Shown: positions 36,618 to 44,598 of the stretch, piece after piece | How the letters are laid out: every line of letters starts with the position of its first letter | Position numbering within the stretch: the first letter of the stretch is position 1 | NCBI GenBank assembly: GCA_016928355.1 | Contig: JAFGKW010000036.1 | Span: 62,001-126,000, forward strand | DNA: 64,000 nt | DNA from: Methanomicrobiaceae archaeon | GTDB taxonomy: Archaea > Halobacteriota > Methanomicrobia > Methanomicrobiales > Methanomicrobiaceae | Direction: 5' to 3' | Translations under genes and position numbers: made by a program | Notes under the pieces: generated by a model | Database searches by the model: none | Told to the model about the DNA's origin: nothing | Seen by the model: only the letters and a program-made list of their open reading frames with translations

Positions 36618-37349
36618 ATGCTTGATTTTGAGGCCGGTCAGGTCTACGGGATGAGAGGAAGCCAGATAAATATCCCGACCGAGATAGGAGTTGTCCTCTA
36701 TGATTTGGAAGATGACAGGGTATCATACAGGCAGAAGATGTTTGTTCATGATATCGATCTCGTGGTCAGAAAGAATGTCATCGATGAAAACGGAGTTAAA
36801 AAAGGGACTTCCGTCTCCCTGATTAACCAGGCAAGGGAATGTTATAACCTTGAATATAACCGGAGGCACAGGGCAAATAACGAGGATATCAGGCGGGGTT
36901 TATCAGTATCAGGAGAGGTTCACAGGTCTGTCAGGAATTATATGAAGGATCTTGAGAATGAGTATGAGATCTCTTCCTTCTGGTTCTTTTCCGACTCGAT
37001 GGAGAAGGAGATCTTCAAAAGAGCTGCATATGATATATCCGGGTATAATCTTCATGATTTCCAAAGGATTGTAAAGAAGGAATGTCCAACGATCTCGTCC
37101 CTTCCGTCGCTCGACAAGCTTTCGGTTGCACACAATTTTAAGGTCGAAAAACATGAGATAGTCTCATCAAATTTCAGCTACAGTATCCCCGCTAAAAAGA
37201 GACACCTGTTTAAAAGCCACCGTGCTCTTGGTGATGCTGCAAGAATATTTCTTCTCTGCAGGGAATATTTTCATGATACAAAGGAATTTACCGAAAGGAC
37301 TGTTGGGCATATGAAGAAATGCGGGGATATCAGGTGTAAGAATGACTGA
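36618..37349 (+). CDS. Predicted DEDDh-type 3'-5' exonuclease
   Basis: 243 residues. ExoI motif D3-F-E5 followed by PTEIGVVLYDL, ExoII-like SFWFFSDSMEKEIFKRA with D126, and ExoIII HRALGDA with His201 and Asp206: the catalytic set of DEDDh (RNase T/ERI-like) exonucleases. The ATG leaves only two residues before the catalytic Asp. An in-frame CTG at 36603 with GAGGTGG before it would add five hydrophobic residues to the first strand. The TATA sequence at about 36578-36588 fits the ATG better, so I keep ATG. It overlaps the TMEM175 gene by 8 bases. Confidence 0.75.
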   Translation: MLDFEAGQVYGMRGSQINIPTEIGVVLYDLEDDRVSYRQKMFVHDIDLVVRKNVIDENGVKKGTSVSLINQARECYNLEYNRRHRANNEDIRRGLSVSGEVHRSVRNYMKDLENEYEISSFWFFSDSMEKEIFKRAAYDISGYNLHDFQRIVKKECPTISSLPSLDKLSVAHNFKVEKHEIVSSNFSYSIPAKKRHLFKSHRALGDAARIFLLCREYFHDTKEFTERTVGHMKKCGDIRCKND

Positions 37350-37995
37350 AAAGGTAAGGATTCTGAGTAAAAACAGGGTTGAGGCGCTTACAGACGGGAT
37401 ATATGCAATCGCCCTTACGCTTGCGGTGCTTACGATAGATGTGGGAGAGCTTCCTCCGGTCGGGTCCGGGGACTCGTTTGCTGCTGCACTCTCGGTTACA
37501 TTTCCCCAGCTTCTCCATTACGCAATCGCTTTCTTTGTTCTGATATCCTTCTGGATGGCACATCACAGGCAGGTCAGCTATATCAAACATGTTGACGGGG
37601 TTTACGTATGGCTCAATGTAGTAACCCTCTTTTTCGTTGCACTTATTCCATTTACAACGGATCTTGTGGGCTCTTATTCGGATTACCCTCTTGCGGTCAC
37701 GTTTTATTCAGGAAATCTCTTCATGATCGGGCTTTTAACAACAGTCTCCTGGGTTTATGCCGCAGGGGGCGGGAGACTTCTCTCTGAAGGTGGTATCTCC
37801 ATGGAGGGATACGTATCAGCAATCGGCAGGGGTCTTGCCGTACCTTTTGTATGCATTATTGTGATTGCCTGGGCGAATCTGGTCTCGGCTGATGGCTCGA
37901 CCTGGCTGTTTCTCCTGATCCCGTTAATTCACTTTATCATCAGGATGATGTTGAAAAGAAAATATTCCGGAAAGAGATTAACGGAAAACAATTGA
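37342..37995 (+). CDS. TMEM175/DUF1211-family potassium channel-like protein
   Basis: 217 residues, six membrane segments. The family signature RxxALTDGIYAIALTL is at residues 12-27; in TMEM175 the first-helix residues of this motif line the pore. Prokaryotic members with one such six-helix repeat form tetrameric potassium-permeable channels. Translation is probably coupled to the upstream exonuclease gene (8-base overlap). No regulatory domain is attached. Confidence 0.88.
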   Translation: MTEKVRILSKNRVEALTDGIYAIALTLAVLTIDVGELPPVGSGDSFAAALSVTFPQLLHYAIAFFVLISFWMAHHRQVSYIKHVDGVYVWLNVVTLFFVALIPFTTDLVGSYSDYPLAVTFYSGNLFMIGLLTTVSWVYAAGGGRLLSEGGISMEGYVSAIGRGLAVPFVCIIVIAWANLVSADGSTWLFLLIPLIHFIIRMMLKRKYSGKRLTENN

Positions 37996-38059
37996 ACAGG
38001 ACCTGCGGATCCATTATATACTTCCTGCACCTTTTTTTGAATAAACAGGGGGTCTGAAA

Positions 38060-39274
38060 ATTTCCAGAAGATTTAATTTAAAGCTTTTATGCGCCTGTAT
38101 TGCACTGACCGGACTATTACTTATTTTTGCTTCCGGCTGTACGGGCAGCCCACCGCAAAGTGCTGAAAAAGTCCCGGCAAACCAGTCGGTTCTTCAGTCG
38201 GCGGTGTGGAACCTTGAATATTACATGACCGGAGAAGGGCCTGTATATGTCCCTGAAGGAGTCGAAGCCGATCTCGAATGCATTAATCCCTGTCTGGTTG
38301 GTGGATCTGCCGGCTGCAATGACTATTCTGCGCCATATTTCCTTGATGACGGGGAGATCTCGATAGGCATCCCCACGAGGACGTGCATCGCATGTCTCGA
38401 TGAGAGGAAGATGGAGGTTGAAGATCTGTTTCTCAAACACCTGAGCAACGTAAGTCAGGCTTATCTTATGGACGAAAAGCTCGTATTTGCCGGTTCGGAC
38501 GGTGAGGAGATGTTGGTGTTCGTCGATTCCGGGGAGAAACATGAAATGCTTCATCCCGGCTATATGGCCGGCCCGGGGGATGTTTTAGGATGCACCTGGC
38601 ATCTCTATGCCGATCCTGACAGGAGCTCAATTGAGGTAGAGGAAATCCCCGAAGGTGCGGATGTCACCCTGACATTCGGGGGGGACGGCCGCCTCTACGG
38701 CAGTTCGGGCTGCAACAATTATTTTGCCGACTACACGCTTGAAAAGGGAAGGCTTGAAATTGGCATGATCGGCTCGACCCTGATGGCCTGTGCCGATAGC
38801 GATCTGATGGTTCTGGAATCGAAGTACCTGACCAAACTCGACCAGATAGAAGCCGCCTATGTCGACGGGGACAGTCTGTTCCTGATGAACGAGAACGGGG
38901 TTGCGATCCTCTCCTTCATGAAGGCGTCAACATCACCGGAAGGCATCGAATGGACCCTTATATCATACAATAATGGTGTAGGTGAACTCGTCTCAGTGCC
39001 TGCCGATACAGAGATAACACTTAAACTGGAGGAAGGCCGGGCAGGCGGCAATTCCGGCTGCAACAGCTACTTTGGGGATTACGAAATGGATGATATGGGG
39101 AGCCTCGCTTTCGGGATGATCGGGATGACGGAGATGTACTGCGAAGGAAGGATGGATATGGAATCACGGTATCTCACACTTCTCGGAGAGACTGCTGGCT
39201 ATTCGATGAGCGATGGAGTCCTGAATCTCATGGATACTTACGGGAACAGGATACTTGTCTTTTCAGGGGAATAA
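38060..39274 (+). CDS. Lipoprotein with three META domains, non-AUG start
   Basis: About 404 residues. The frame contains a full lipoprotein signal (RRFNLKLL..., lipobox ASGC) but no ATG, GTG or TTG before it back to the stop at 38042. AGGGGGT (38047-38053) sits 7 nt before ATT 38060; CTG 38054 is the only alternative and too close. A TATA box (ATTATATAC, about 38013-38021) predicts transcription from about 38042. The body has three META (HslJ-like) domains (about 48-160, 175-290, 295-404), each with a GCN(D/N/S)Y-type motif (AGCNDY, SGCNNY, SGCNSY). Starting at GTG 38204 would cut off the export signal. The domain's function is not well known; HslJ is linked to heat and novobiocin tolerance. 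Confidence 0.78.
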   Translation: MSRRFNLKLLCACIALTGLLLIFASGCTGSPPQSAEKVPANQSVLQSAVWNLEYYMTGEGPVYVPEGVEADLECINPCLVGGSAGCNDYSAPYFLDDGEISIGIPTRTCIACLDERKMEVEDLFLKHLSNVSQAYLMDEKLVFAGSDGEEMLVFVDSGEKHEMLHPGYMAGPGDVLGCTWHLYADPDRSSIEVEEIPEGADVTLTFGGDGRLYGSSGCNNYFADYTLEKGRLEIGMIGSTLMACADSDLMVLESKYLTKLDQIEAAYVDGDSLFLMNENGVAILSFMKASTSPEGIEWTLISYNNGVGELVSVPADTEITLKLEEGRAGGNSGCNSYFGDYEMDDMGSLAFGMIGMTEMYCEGRMDMESRYLTLLGETAGYSMSDGVLNLMDTYGNRILVFSGE

Positions 39275-39470
39275 CCAGTCCGGTTAACTCCGGTCCATTT
39301 TATTCTATTCAGGAAGGTTTTACAGCGGGTATATTACAGATGTTTTATGCGTTCTCTTAAAACATTAATTTAAAAAAGGGTGCGAAAACACAGGAAATAT
39401 TTTTTTCTTACGTATTATTTCGTCGAATGCCGAACCACATGTAATGGTTGGTCGATAAAAAACGGATTAT

Positions 39471-39484
39471 TTTTATTATAAAAA
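39471..39484 (+). promoter_or_regulatory. TATA promoter of the membrane pyrophosphatase
   Basis: TTTTATTATAAAAA predicts transcription from about 39503, giving a 5' leader of about 50 nt that includes the hairpin at 39512-39531. Confidence 0.5.
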
Positions 39485-39511
39485 CTAAAATTAATAGGCA
39501 AATGATACTCG

Positions 39512-39531
39512 GGAATATCACCAGATATTCC
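39512..39531 (+). promoter_or_regulatory. 8-bp perfect hairpin in the pyrophosphatase leader
   Basis: GGAATATC, loop ACCA, GATATTCC, ending 20 bases before the ATG and directly before the purine stretch AGGGGATAG. It could protect the mRNA 5' end or tune ribosome access. Confidence 0.4.
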
Positions 39532-39551
39532 AGGGGATAGTTGGTAGAATT

Positions 39552-41588
39552 ATGGATATGTTGATCTATCTTGCACCTTTATGTGCCCTGATCGGTCTTC
39601 TCTTTGCCGGATACTCTTTTATGTGTGTCAGGAAAGAGGGCGAGGGCAATGAGGTCGTACAAAAGATCACTGCGGCAATCCACACCGGTGCTATGGTTTA
39701 TCTTAACCAGCAGTACCGTGCAATCGCTGTGTTTGTCGTCGTGCTTGCAATTGTTATTGCAGTCCTGCTCCCGAACGGAGCGCTCACCGCCGGATGTTTC
39801 GTCCTTGGTGCAGTGCTGTCCGCAACCGCAGGATACATTGGAATGTTTACAGCCACATCAGCTAATGGAAGGACTACACACGCTGCAACCAATGGAATCG
39901 GGCCTGCATTCAAGGTTTCCTTTGCATCCGGAACCGTCATGGGAATGAGCGTTGTCGGTCTCGGACTCTTCGGTCTTTCGGTCTCTTTCATCACTCTTGC
40001 AAACATTCTCGCAGGATCAGAGATGACCGTTATCGTCAACACTCTCGCAGGATTCTCACTCGGTGCATCATCAATTGCACTCTTCGCCCGTGTCGGCGGC
40101 GGTATCTTTACAAAGGCTGCTGACGTCGGTGCCGACCTTGTAGGAAAGGTCGAGGCAGGAATCCCCGAGGACGACCCCAGGAACCCTGCAACAATCGCAG
40201 ACAATGTCGGAGACAATGTCGGTGATATCGCAGGAATGGGTGCTGACCTCTACGAATCATATGTAGGTTCAATACTTGCAACAATGCTCCTTGCAGCGTC
40301 AACGGCAGCGATTACCTTCCCGGGAGTCGATGTCCTCAATGCAGTCCTTGTCCCGCTCATCATCGCGGCGCTTGGAATTATTGCATCGATCATTGGAACA
40401 TTCTTCGTTCGCACAAAGAAGACTGAGTCTTCTGCAATCCACATGGCATTCAACATGGGTCTCATTGTAGCCCTTGTGCTTGTTGTCATAGCTACATACT
40501 TCGTTACGAATATGCTCCTCGGTGAATACGGATTCGGCGTATTCCTTGCAACAGTTGCAGGTCTCGTCGCCGGTTTCCTTATCGGCCAGGTTACAGAGTA
40601 CTACACATCATACGAGAGGAAACCTACACTCTCAATCGCAGCATCCTGTGAGACAGGTGCAGCTACAAACATCATCACCGGATTTGCAAAGGGAATGGAG
40701 TCCACGGTCTGGTCCGTTCTCATCATCGGTGTCGCAATCTATATCGCTTTCCAGCTTGCAGGCCTCTACGGTATTGCAATATCAGCTGTCGGAATGCTCG
40801 CAACACTTGGTATCTCGCTCGCAGTCGATGCATACGGCCCTGTCGCTGACAATGCCGGCGGAATCGCAGAGATGTCGCACCAGAAGAAAGAAGTCCGCGA
40901 GATCACCGATACCCTTGATGCAGTCGGAAACACAACAGCTGCAATCGGAAAGGGTTTTGCAATCGGATCAGCAGCTCTTACCGCACTTGCACTCTTTGCA
41001 TCATACGGTATTGCAGTCGGTCTCGAGTATATCGACGTAATGAACTCCAACGTATTCATCGGTCTTTTAATCGGTGCAATGCTCCCGTTCCTCTTCTCCT
41101 CAATGACGATGATGGCCGTCGGAAAGGCCGCAATGGGAATCGTTGTCGAGGTCAGGAGACAGTTTAAGGAGATCAAGGGCATCATGGAGGGCGAAGCCGA
41201 ACCGGATTACGCTTCATGTATTGCAATCTCCACAAACTCTGCATTAAGAGAGATGATCGCACCTGGTGTTCTTGCAATCGCAGCACCTATCATCATTGGA
41301 CTCCTTCTTGGACCCGGAGCACTCGGCGGACTTCTCGCAGGTTCGCTCGTCTCAGGTTTCATGCTCGCAATCACGATGGCAAACGCCGGTGGTGCATGGG
41401 ACAATGCAAAGAAGTACATTGAACTTGGAAACTACGGTGGAAAGGGATCAGATGCACACAAGGCCGGTGTCACAGGCGATACAGTCGGTGACCCGTTCAA
41501 GGACACATCAGGCCCTGCAATCAACATCCTGCTCAAGCTCATGAGCATCGTGGCTGTTGTATTTGCACCGCTCTTCCTTTCACTCTAA
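39552..41588 (+). CDS. hppA: Membrane-bound ion-translocating pyrophosphatase, K+-dependent type
   Basis: 678 residues, about 16 membrane helices. The pyrophosphate site motifs [18 protein letters not shown] and [22 protein letters not shown] (about 195-240) are intact. The potassium-determining position reads GNTTAA (Ala462), the K+-dependent form; K+-independent enzymes have Lys there. It hydrolyses PPi and pumps H+ or Na+ outward; both ions occur in this subfamily and I cannot decide which from inspection. Codon use looks strongly biased to a few codons (ATC, GCA, CTC, GGA), suggesting high expression. Confidence 0.96.
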   Translation: MDMLIYLAPLCALIGLLFAGYSFMCVRKEGEGNEVVQKITAAIHTGAMVYLNQQYRAIAVFVVVLAIVIAVLLPNGALTAGCFVLGAVLSATAGYIGMFTATSANGRTTHAATNGIGPAFKVSFASGTVMGMSVVGLGLFGLSVSFITLANILAGSEMTVIVNTLAGFSLGASSIALFARVGGGIFTKAADVGADLVGKVEAGIPEDDPRNPATIADNVGDNVGDIAGMGADLYESYVGSILATMLLAASTAAITFPGVDVLNAVLVPLIIAALGIIASIIGTFFVRTKKTESSAIHMAFNMGLIVALVLVVIATYFVTNMLLGEYGFGVFLATVAGLVAGFLIGQVTEYYTSYERKPTLSIAASCETGAATNIITGFAKGMESTVWSVLIIGVAIYIAFQLAGLYGIAISAVGMLATLGISLAVDAYGPVADNAGGIAEMSHQKKEVREITDTLDAVGNTTAAIGKGFAIGSAALTALALFASYGIAVGLEYIDVMNSNVFIGLLIGAMLPFLFSSMTMMAVGKAAMGIVVEVRRQFKEIKGIMEGEAEPDYASCIAISTNSALREMIAPGVLAIAAPIIIGLLLGPGALGGLLAGSLVSGFMLAITMANAGGAWDNAKKYIELGNYGGKGSDAHKAGVTGDTVGDPFKDTSGPAINILLKLMSIVAVVFAPLFLSL

Positions 41589-41815
41589 TTTTTTCTTTTT
41601 TGTTAAGATTTATTCCGGATTTAAACGTCTTTCTTTGCACAAAAAAGAGCGCAAAAAAGATATCGCGAAAATTTTTACTCTCTGGCGATGGAAATTATGT
41701 TTTCCTGAATTCGCTTGGGTAAGTCTCCCGTCAGACAAAATATATCTTCAACTAAATCCCGAAAATCCGGTGTCATAGTCAGAGAAAATATAAATGATTA
41801 GAATAGACTTCAGTC

Positions 41816-41867
41816 ATAGGGCGAAAGGTGGAGTGATCCGCCTGCTCTCCCTTCCTGAAAGGTTTTT
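41816..41867 (+). ncRNA. Candidate small RNA in a 419-bp gene-free spacer
   Basis: GGTGGA-GTGA-TCCGCC (41827-41842) forms a hairpin with a GNRA tetraloop (one G-U pair). AGGG/CCCT (41818-41821/41849-41852) could close around it. An alternative CCTT/AAGG hairpin (41850-41862) is followed by T5, like a terminator. A TATA-like AAAATATAAA at 41785-41794 would start transcription near 41816. Elsewhere in 41589-42007 I see only the T-rich end of hppA (41589-41602) and AT-rich DNA. Confidence 0.3.
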
Positions 41868-42007
41868 GTTATTGTACCAGAGAAATGAAGCCGGAATATA
41901 TTGTTTTATCATGTGTTTTTTCTGTATAATTCTCTGGTTGAATATCATGTAAATATTTTAATAATGGAAGCCTTATGCATGCAGATTCATAGAATAGAGG
42001 AGCAATA

Positions 42008-42589
42008 ATGAAACTAAAAAAAAATATACTTATTCCCTGCATTGCTGCCGGCGTCCTGACCGGCCTTGTGGTATCCTTAATCATCGCTGGTTCATACGGG
42101 CAGGCGGGAGAAGCCGGTGATGTGATAGTTCCTGCTCTCTTTGAGATATCAGGGCATACAGAGATATCTGAAGCCGAAATTGCACTTGATAGCGAGGTTT
42201 TAAAGACTCTTGAGGCAGAATATGGTCCTCTCAATATCCCGCGGACGGTCAGAAGATTTGACATTGTGCAGTTTTATACACCGGAAGATGAAGACCTCGG
42301 GGTTTTGATCCGTGGAAAGGAATACACGCTCCTGCTTGAGAAGATGAACTTCGAGAGTATCGATGACGGCATCAATTCGTATTCGGGCAGGGTGGGGGGT
42401 TTTGAGGACTCTGTTGTCCTTCTTACATTTTCCGGAAATATCGTTACCGGGAGCATTGAATTTGCCGGTGAGACGATCTTCATTTCACCGGTCCAGAACA
42501 GGGAGAACGCTGAGAAGACCGTGATGCCGCTTCACATAGTCTATACGTCGAAGAATATGGATCAGCCCGGTCTGTTCGGAGGATTTTAA
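42008..42589 (+). CDS. Exported protein resembling a metalloprotease prodomain
   Basis: 193 residues with a signal anchor (about 7-27). The later part (GRVGGFEDSVVLLTFSGNIVTGSIEFAGETIFISP then HIVY, about 125-180) resembles the strand pattern of propeptides of reprolysin-like zinc proteases. No protease domain (HExxH) follows in this or any nearby frame. It ends directly at the start of a membrane protein gene (TAA then ATG), so the two form an operon. The relation to proteases is by pattern only. Confidence 0.6.
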   Translation: MKLKKNILIPCIAAGVLTGLVVSLIIAGSYGQAGEAGDVIVPALFEISGHTEISEAEIALDSEVLKTLEAEYGPLNIPRTVRRFDIVQFYTPEDEDLGVLIRGKEYTLLLEKMNFESIDDGINSYSGRVGGFEDSVVLLTFSGNIVTGSIEFAGETIFISPVQNRENAEKTVMPLHIVYTSKNMDQPGLFGGF

Positions 42590-43153
42590 ATGATTTTATT
42601 TGAATTGGATACGGTTTCAATTATTGCATCTGTAATATTTTTGATTATCATTCCTGTATTGCTCACGACTTTTTTTGCCATTATAGGCTGGATCGTACTG
42701 GATAAGTTTATTCCGCAGGTTGCCTGTGTTCTTCCTGTAATATTCGCGGTCGTCGTCTCGCTTCTGGCGCCCTTTTTATCTTCTGTGGTGCCACTGGTCG
42801 TAATTCTGCTCATTACTGCAGGTATCCTGACATCTTTCAATCTGCTTAACGGGTTTTTCGATAAAAAACACCATTACAGGGTTATCTTCATGTGTATAGT
42901 TCTGGTATATCTCGTCCGTGCGGTGCTGACATCAGCAATGGCCTCATTTGGTCTGGAAGTATCTCCTGTAATCCCGTACATCATATCGGTCTCATCATCA
43001 AATGCTGTTTTTGCGATACTGGTGTCGCTTACACTTTACATAGGGGCCGTGATAGTATCGATGATTGTTTTAAGGGGGATATATCCGGTTGCCAGAACGG
43101 CAGGCCGGAATAGAGGTAATGAAAGGGAGGAAAAGGAAGTTTTCTCTTTCTAA
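42590..43153 (+). CDS. Integral membrane protein, unknown family
   Basis: 187 residues with five to six membrane helices (about 8-35, 42-62, 64-85, 100-120, 125-145, 148-170) and a charged tail (RNRGNEREEKEVFSF). The start codon directly follows the stop of the prodomain-like gene. No conserved motif was recognised. It is probably the membrane partner of the upstream exported protein. Confidence 0.65.
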   Translation: MILFELDTVSIIASVIFLIIIPVLLTTFFAIIGWIVLDKFIPQVACVLPVIFAVVVSLLAPFLSSVVPLVVILLITAGILTSFNLLNGFFDKKHHYRVIFMCIVLVYLVRAVLTSAMASFGLEVSPVIPYIISVSSSNAVFAILVSLTLYIGAVIVSMIVLRGIYPVARTAGRNRGNEREEKEVFSF

Positions 43154-43161
43154 ACTTCTCC

Positions 43162-44028
43162 TTAGTTCCTGTTCTCTTTCCTGTAGATATAATATATTCC
43201 AAAGAGAACAAGCGCCATAAGTATTGCAACCATTACGGGGTTAGTAATTGCTGTTATTATATCGAATGTCTCTTTTGCCGTGATCTCAACCTTCAACTCG
43301 TCCGAGAGACAGAGATTGTCGAGCCCGTCGTAATATTTGATCTCGGTGTAAAGCCCGTAAGGCTTGATTATCGCACTTCTTTCGAGAGAAACGGTGTATT
43401 CGGCGGTGACCGTCTCACCTGGTTCAATGTCGCCCAGTATCGATGAATCCGAAATCGTGGAAAAGGGCGTATTTGCAGTTATTCTTGCACTGGCGTCATA
43501 TGCAGTCGCATCGCCGGTATTTTTGTAACTGATACTGATTGTCTTCGTCTCACCCGGTGAGAAGGTGATCTTTTCTGAAACCACCCTGAACTTCGGTCCT
43601 GAACCGATATCAATTCCGACAGTAACTTCCTTTGACTGTGCCTGGTTTCCGTATTCATCTGTATAGGCGATTATAAATTCTGCCGGATATTGGCCTGAAT
43701 CGATCTTATCTGTTACAGAAGCCCTAAACCGTGCGGTCTTCGTTTCCCCCGGTTTTACTGGGCCGATGAAAACGCTCCCCTCTTCCGCCTTTACAGGACT
43801 TCCGGCAGGAAAGATAAGCATCGCTTCGGCTTCCTCCGGGATGTATATAATAAAAATGACCGTCGCAGATCCTCCTTTTGGAATATCACCGTTCATATAG
43901 GTGCCGCTCTTAATCACCACCGGGGAATCTCCCGGAAGAAGGGTTGCATCCGTTCCGAGTGCGGCTGAAGGCGGGACAGGCACCAGCTGCGGATATATGG
44001 TCAGGATCTCTTCTGTATCCTCTGCCTG
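43162..44028 (-). pseudogene. C-terminal remnant of a COG1361-type surface protein
   Basis: A leftward frame from GTG 43983 gives 273 residues: two Ig/NEW3-like domains (SPGETKTISISYKNTGDATAYDA and EPGETVTAEYTV) and a C-terminal membrane helix with the tail YRKENRN, as in COG1361 surface proteins (compare 62332). There is no signal peptide, and upstream of about 44028 the frame runs into RND-coding DNA on the other strand. The N-terminal half is thus missing. It could still be translated, but not exported normally. Confidence 0.6.
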
Positions 44029-44598
44029 ATGTCTCTCTCCCCTAAAGGTGATTTTGATCCCTATACGAACCTCGTAACGATGATAGCCGAAAGCAAAGAC
44101 CAGATGACCCTGACAGGGTTCATTCTCATCCTGCTTTTTCTGATCCTCGCCTACAGGCGTGCGGTTGCAGCGACGCCGATAGTACCGATCATCTGCATAG
44201 TCGGCTGGAATACGGTCGCAATGATAATTCTGGGAATGGAATACAACCCGATAAGCACCTGTCTCGGGTCGATGACGATAGGCGTCGCGTCTGAATATAC
44301 GATTCTTATAATGGAGCGTTATATAGAGGAGTATGATAAATCCGGAGATCGTACCGGGGCTATTGAGATGGCTGTAAAGAAGATAGGATCGGCTGTCACC
44401 GTATCCGGGCTTGTGACCGCCAGCGGCTTTTCGGCACTGCTGCTCTCTGATATCCCTATTGTATCTTCCTTCGGGCTTTCAACTGTAATTGCAGTCGGAT
44501 TTTCACTTATTGGGGCTATAGTGATAATGCCTGCAGTCCTTATGCTCCTTGCAAAGGTGGAGGGGCGGTTTGAAAGAGATGAAAATGCCTTTATTTAG
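44029..44598 (+). pseudogene. C-terminal remnant of an RND/MMPL exporter
   Basis: The 189 residues align from about residue 5 with the last quarter of the complete exporter at 46476-48761 (shared TIGVASEYTILIMER, SGFSALLLS/FGFSALLLS, GFSLIGAIV). About 570 N-terminal residues, including the first transmembrane half and both porter domains, are missing. It lies head to head with the COG1361 remnant; the junction is near 44028-44045. The end overlaps the CHASE4 gene by 8 bases. Confidence 0.7.
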
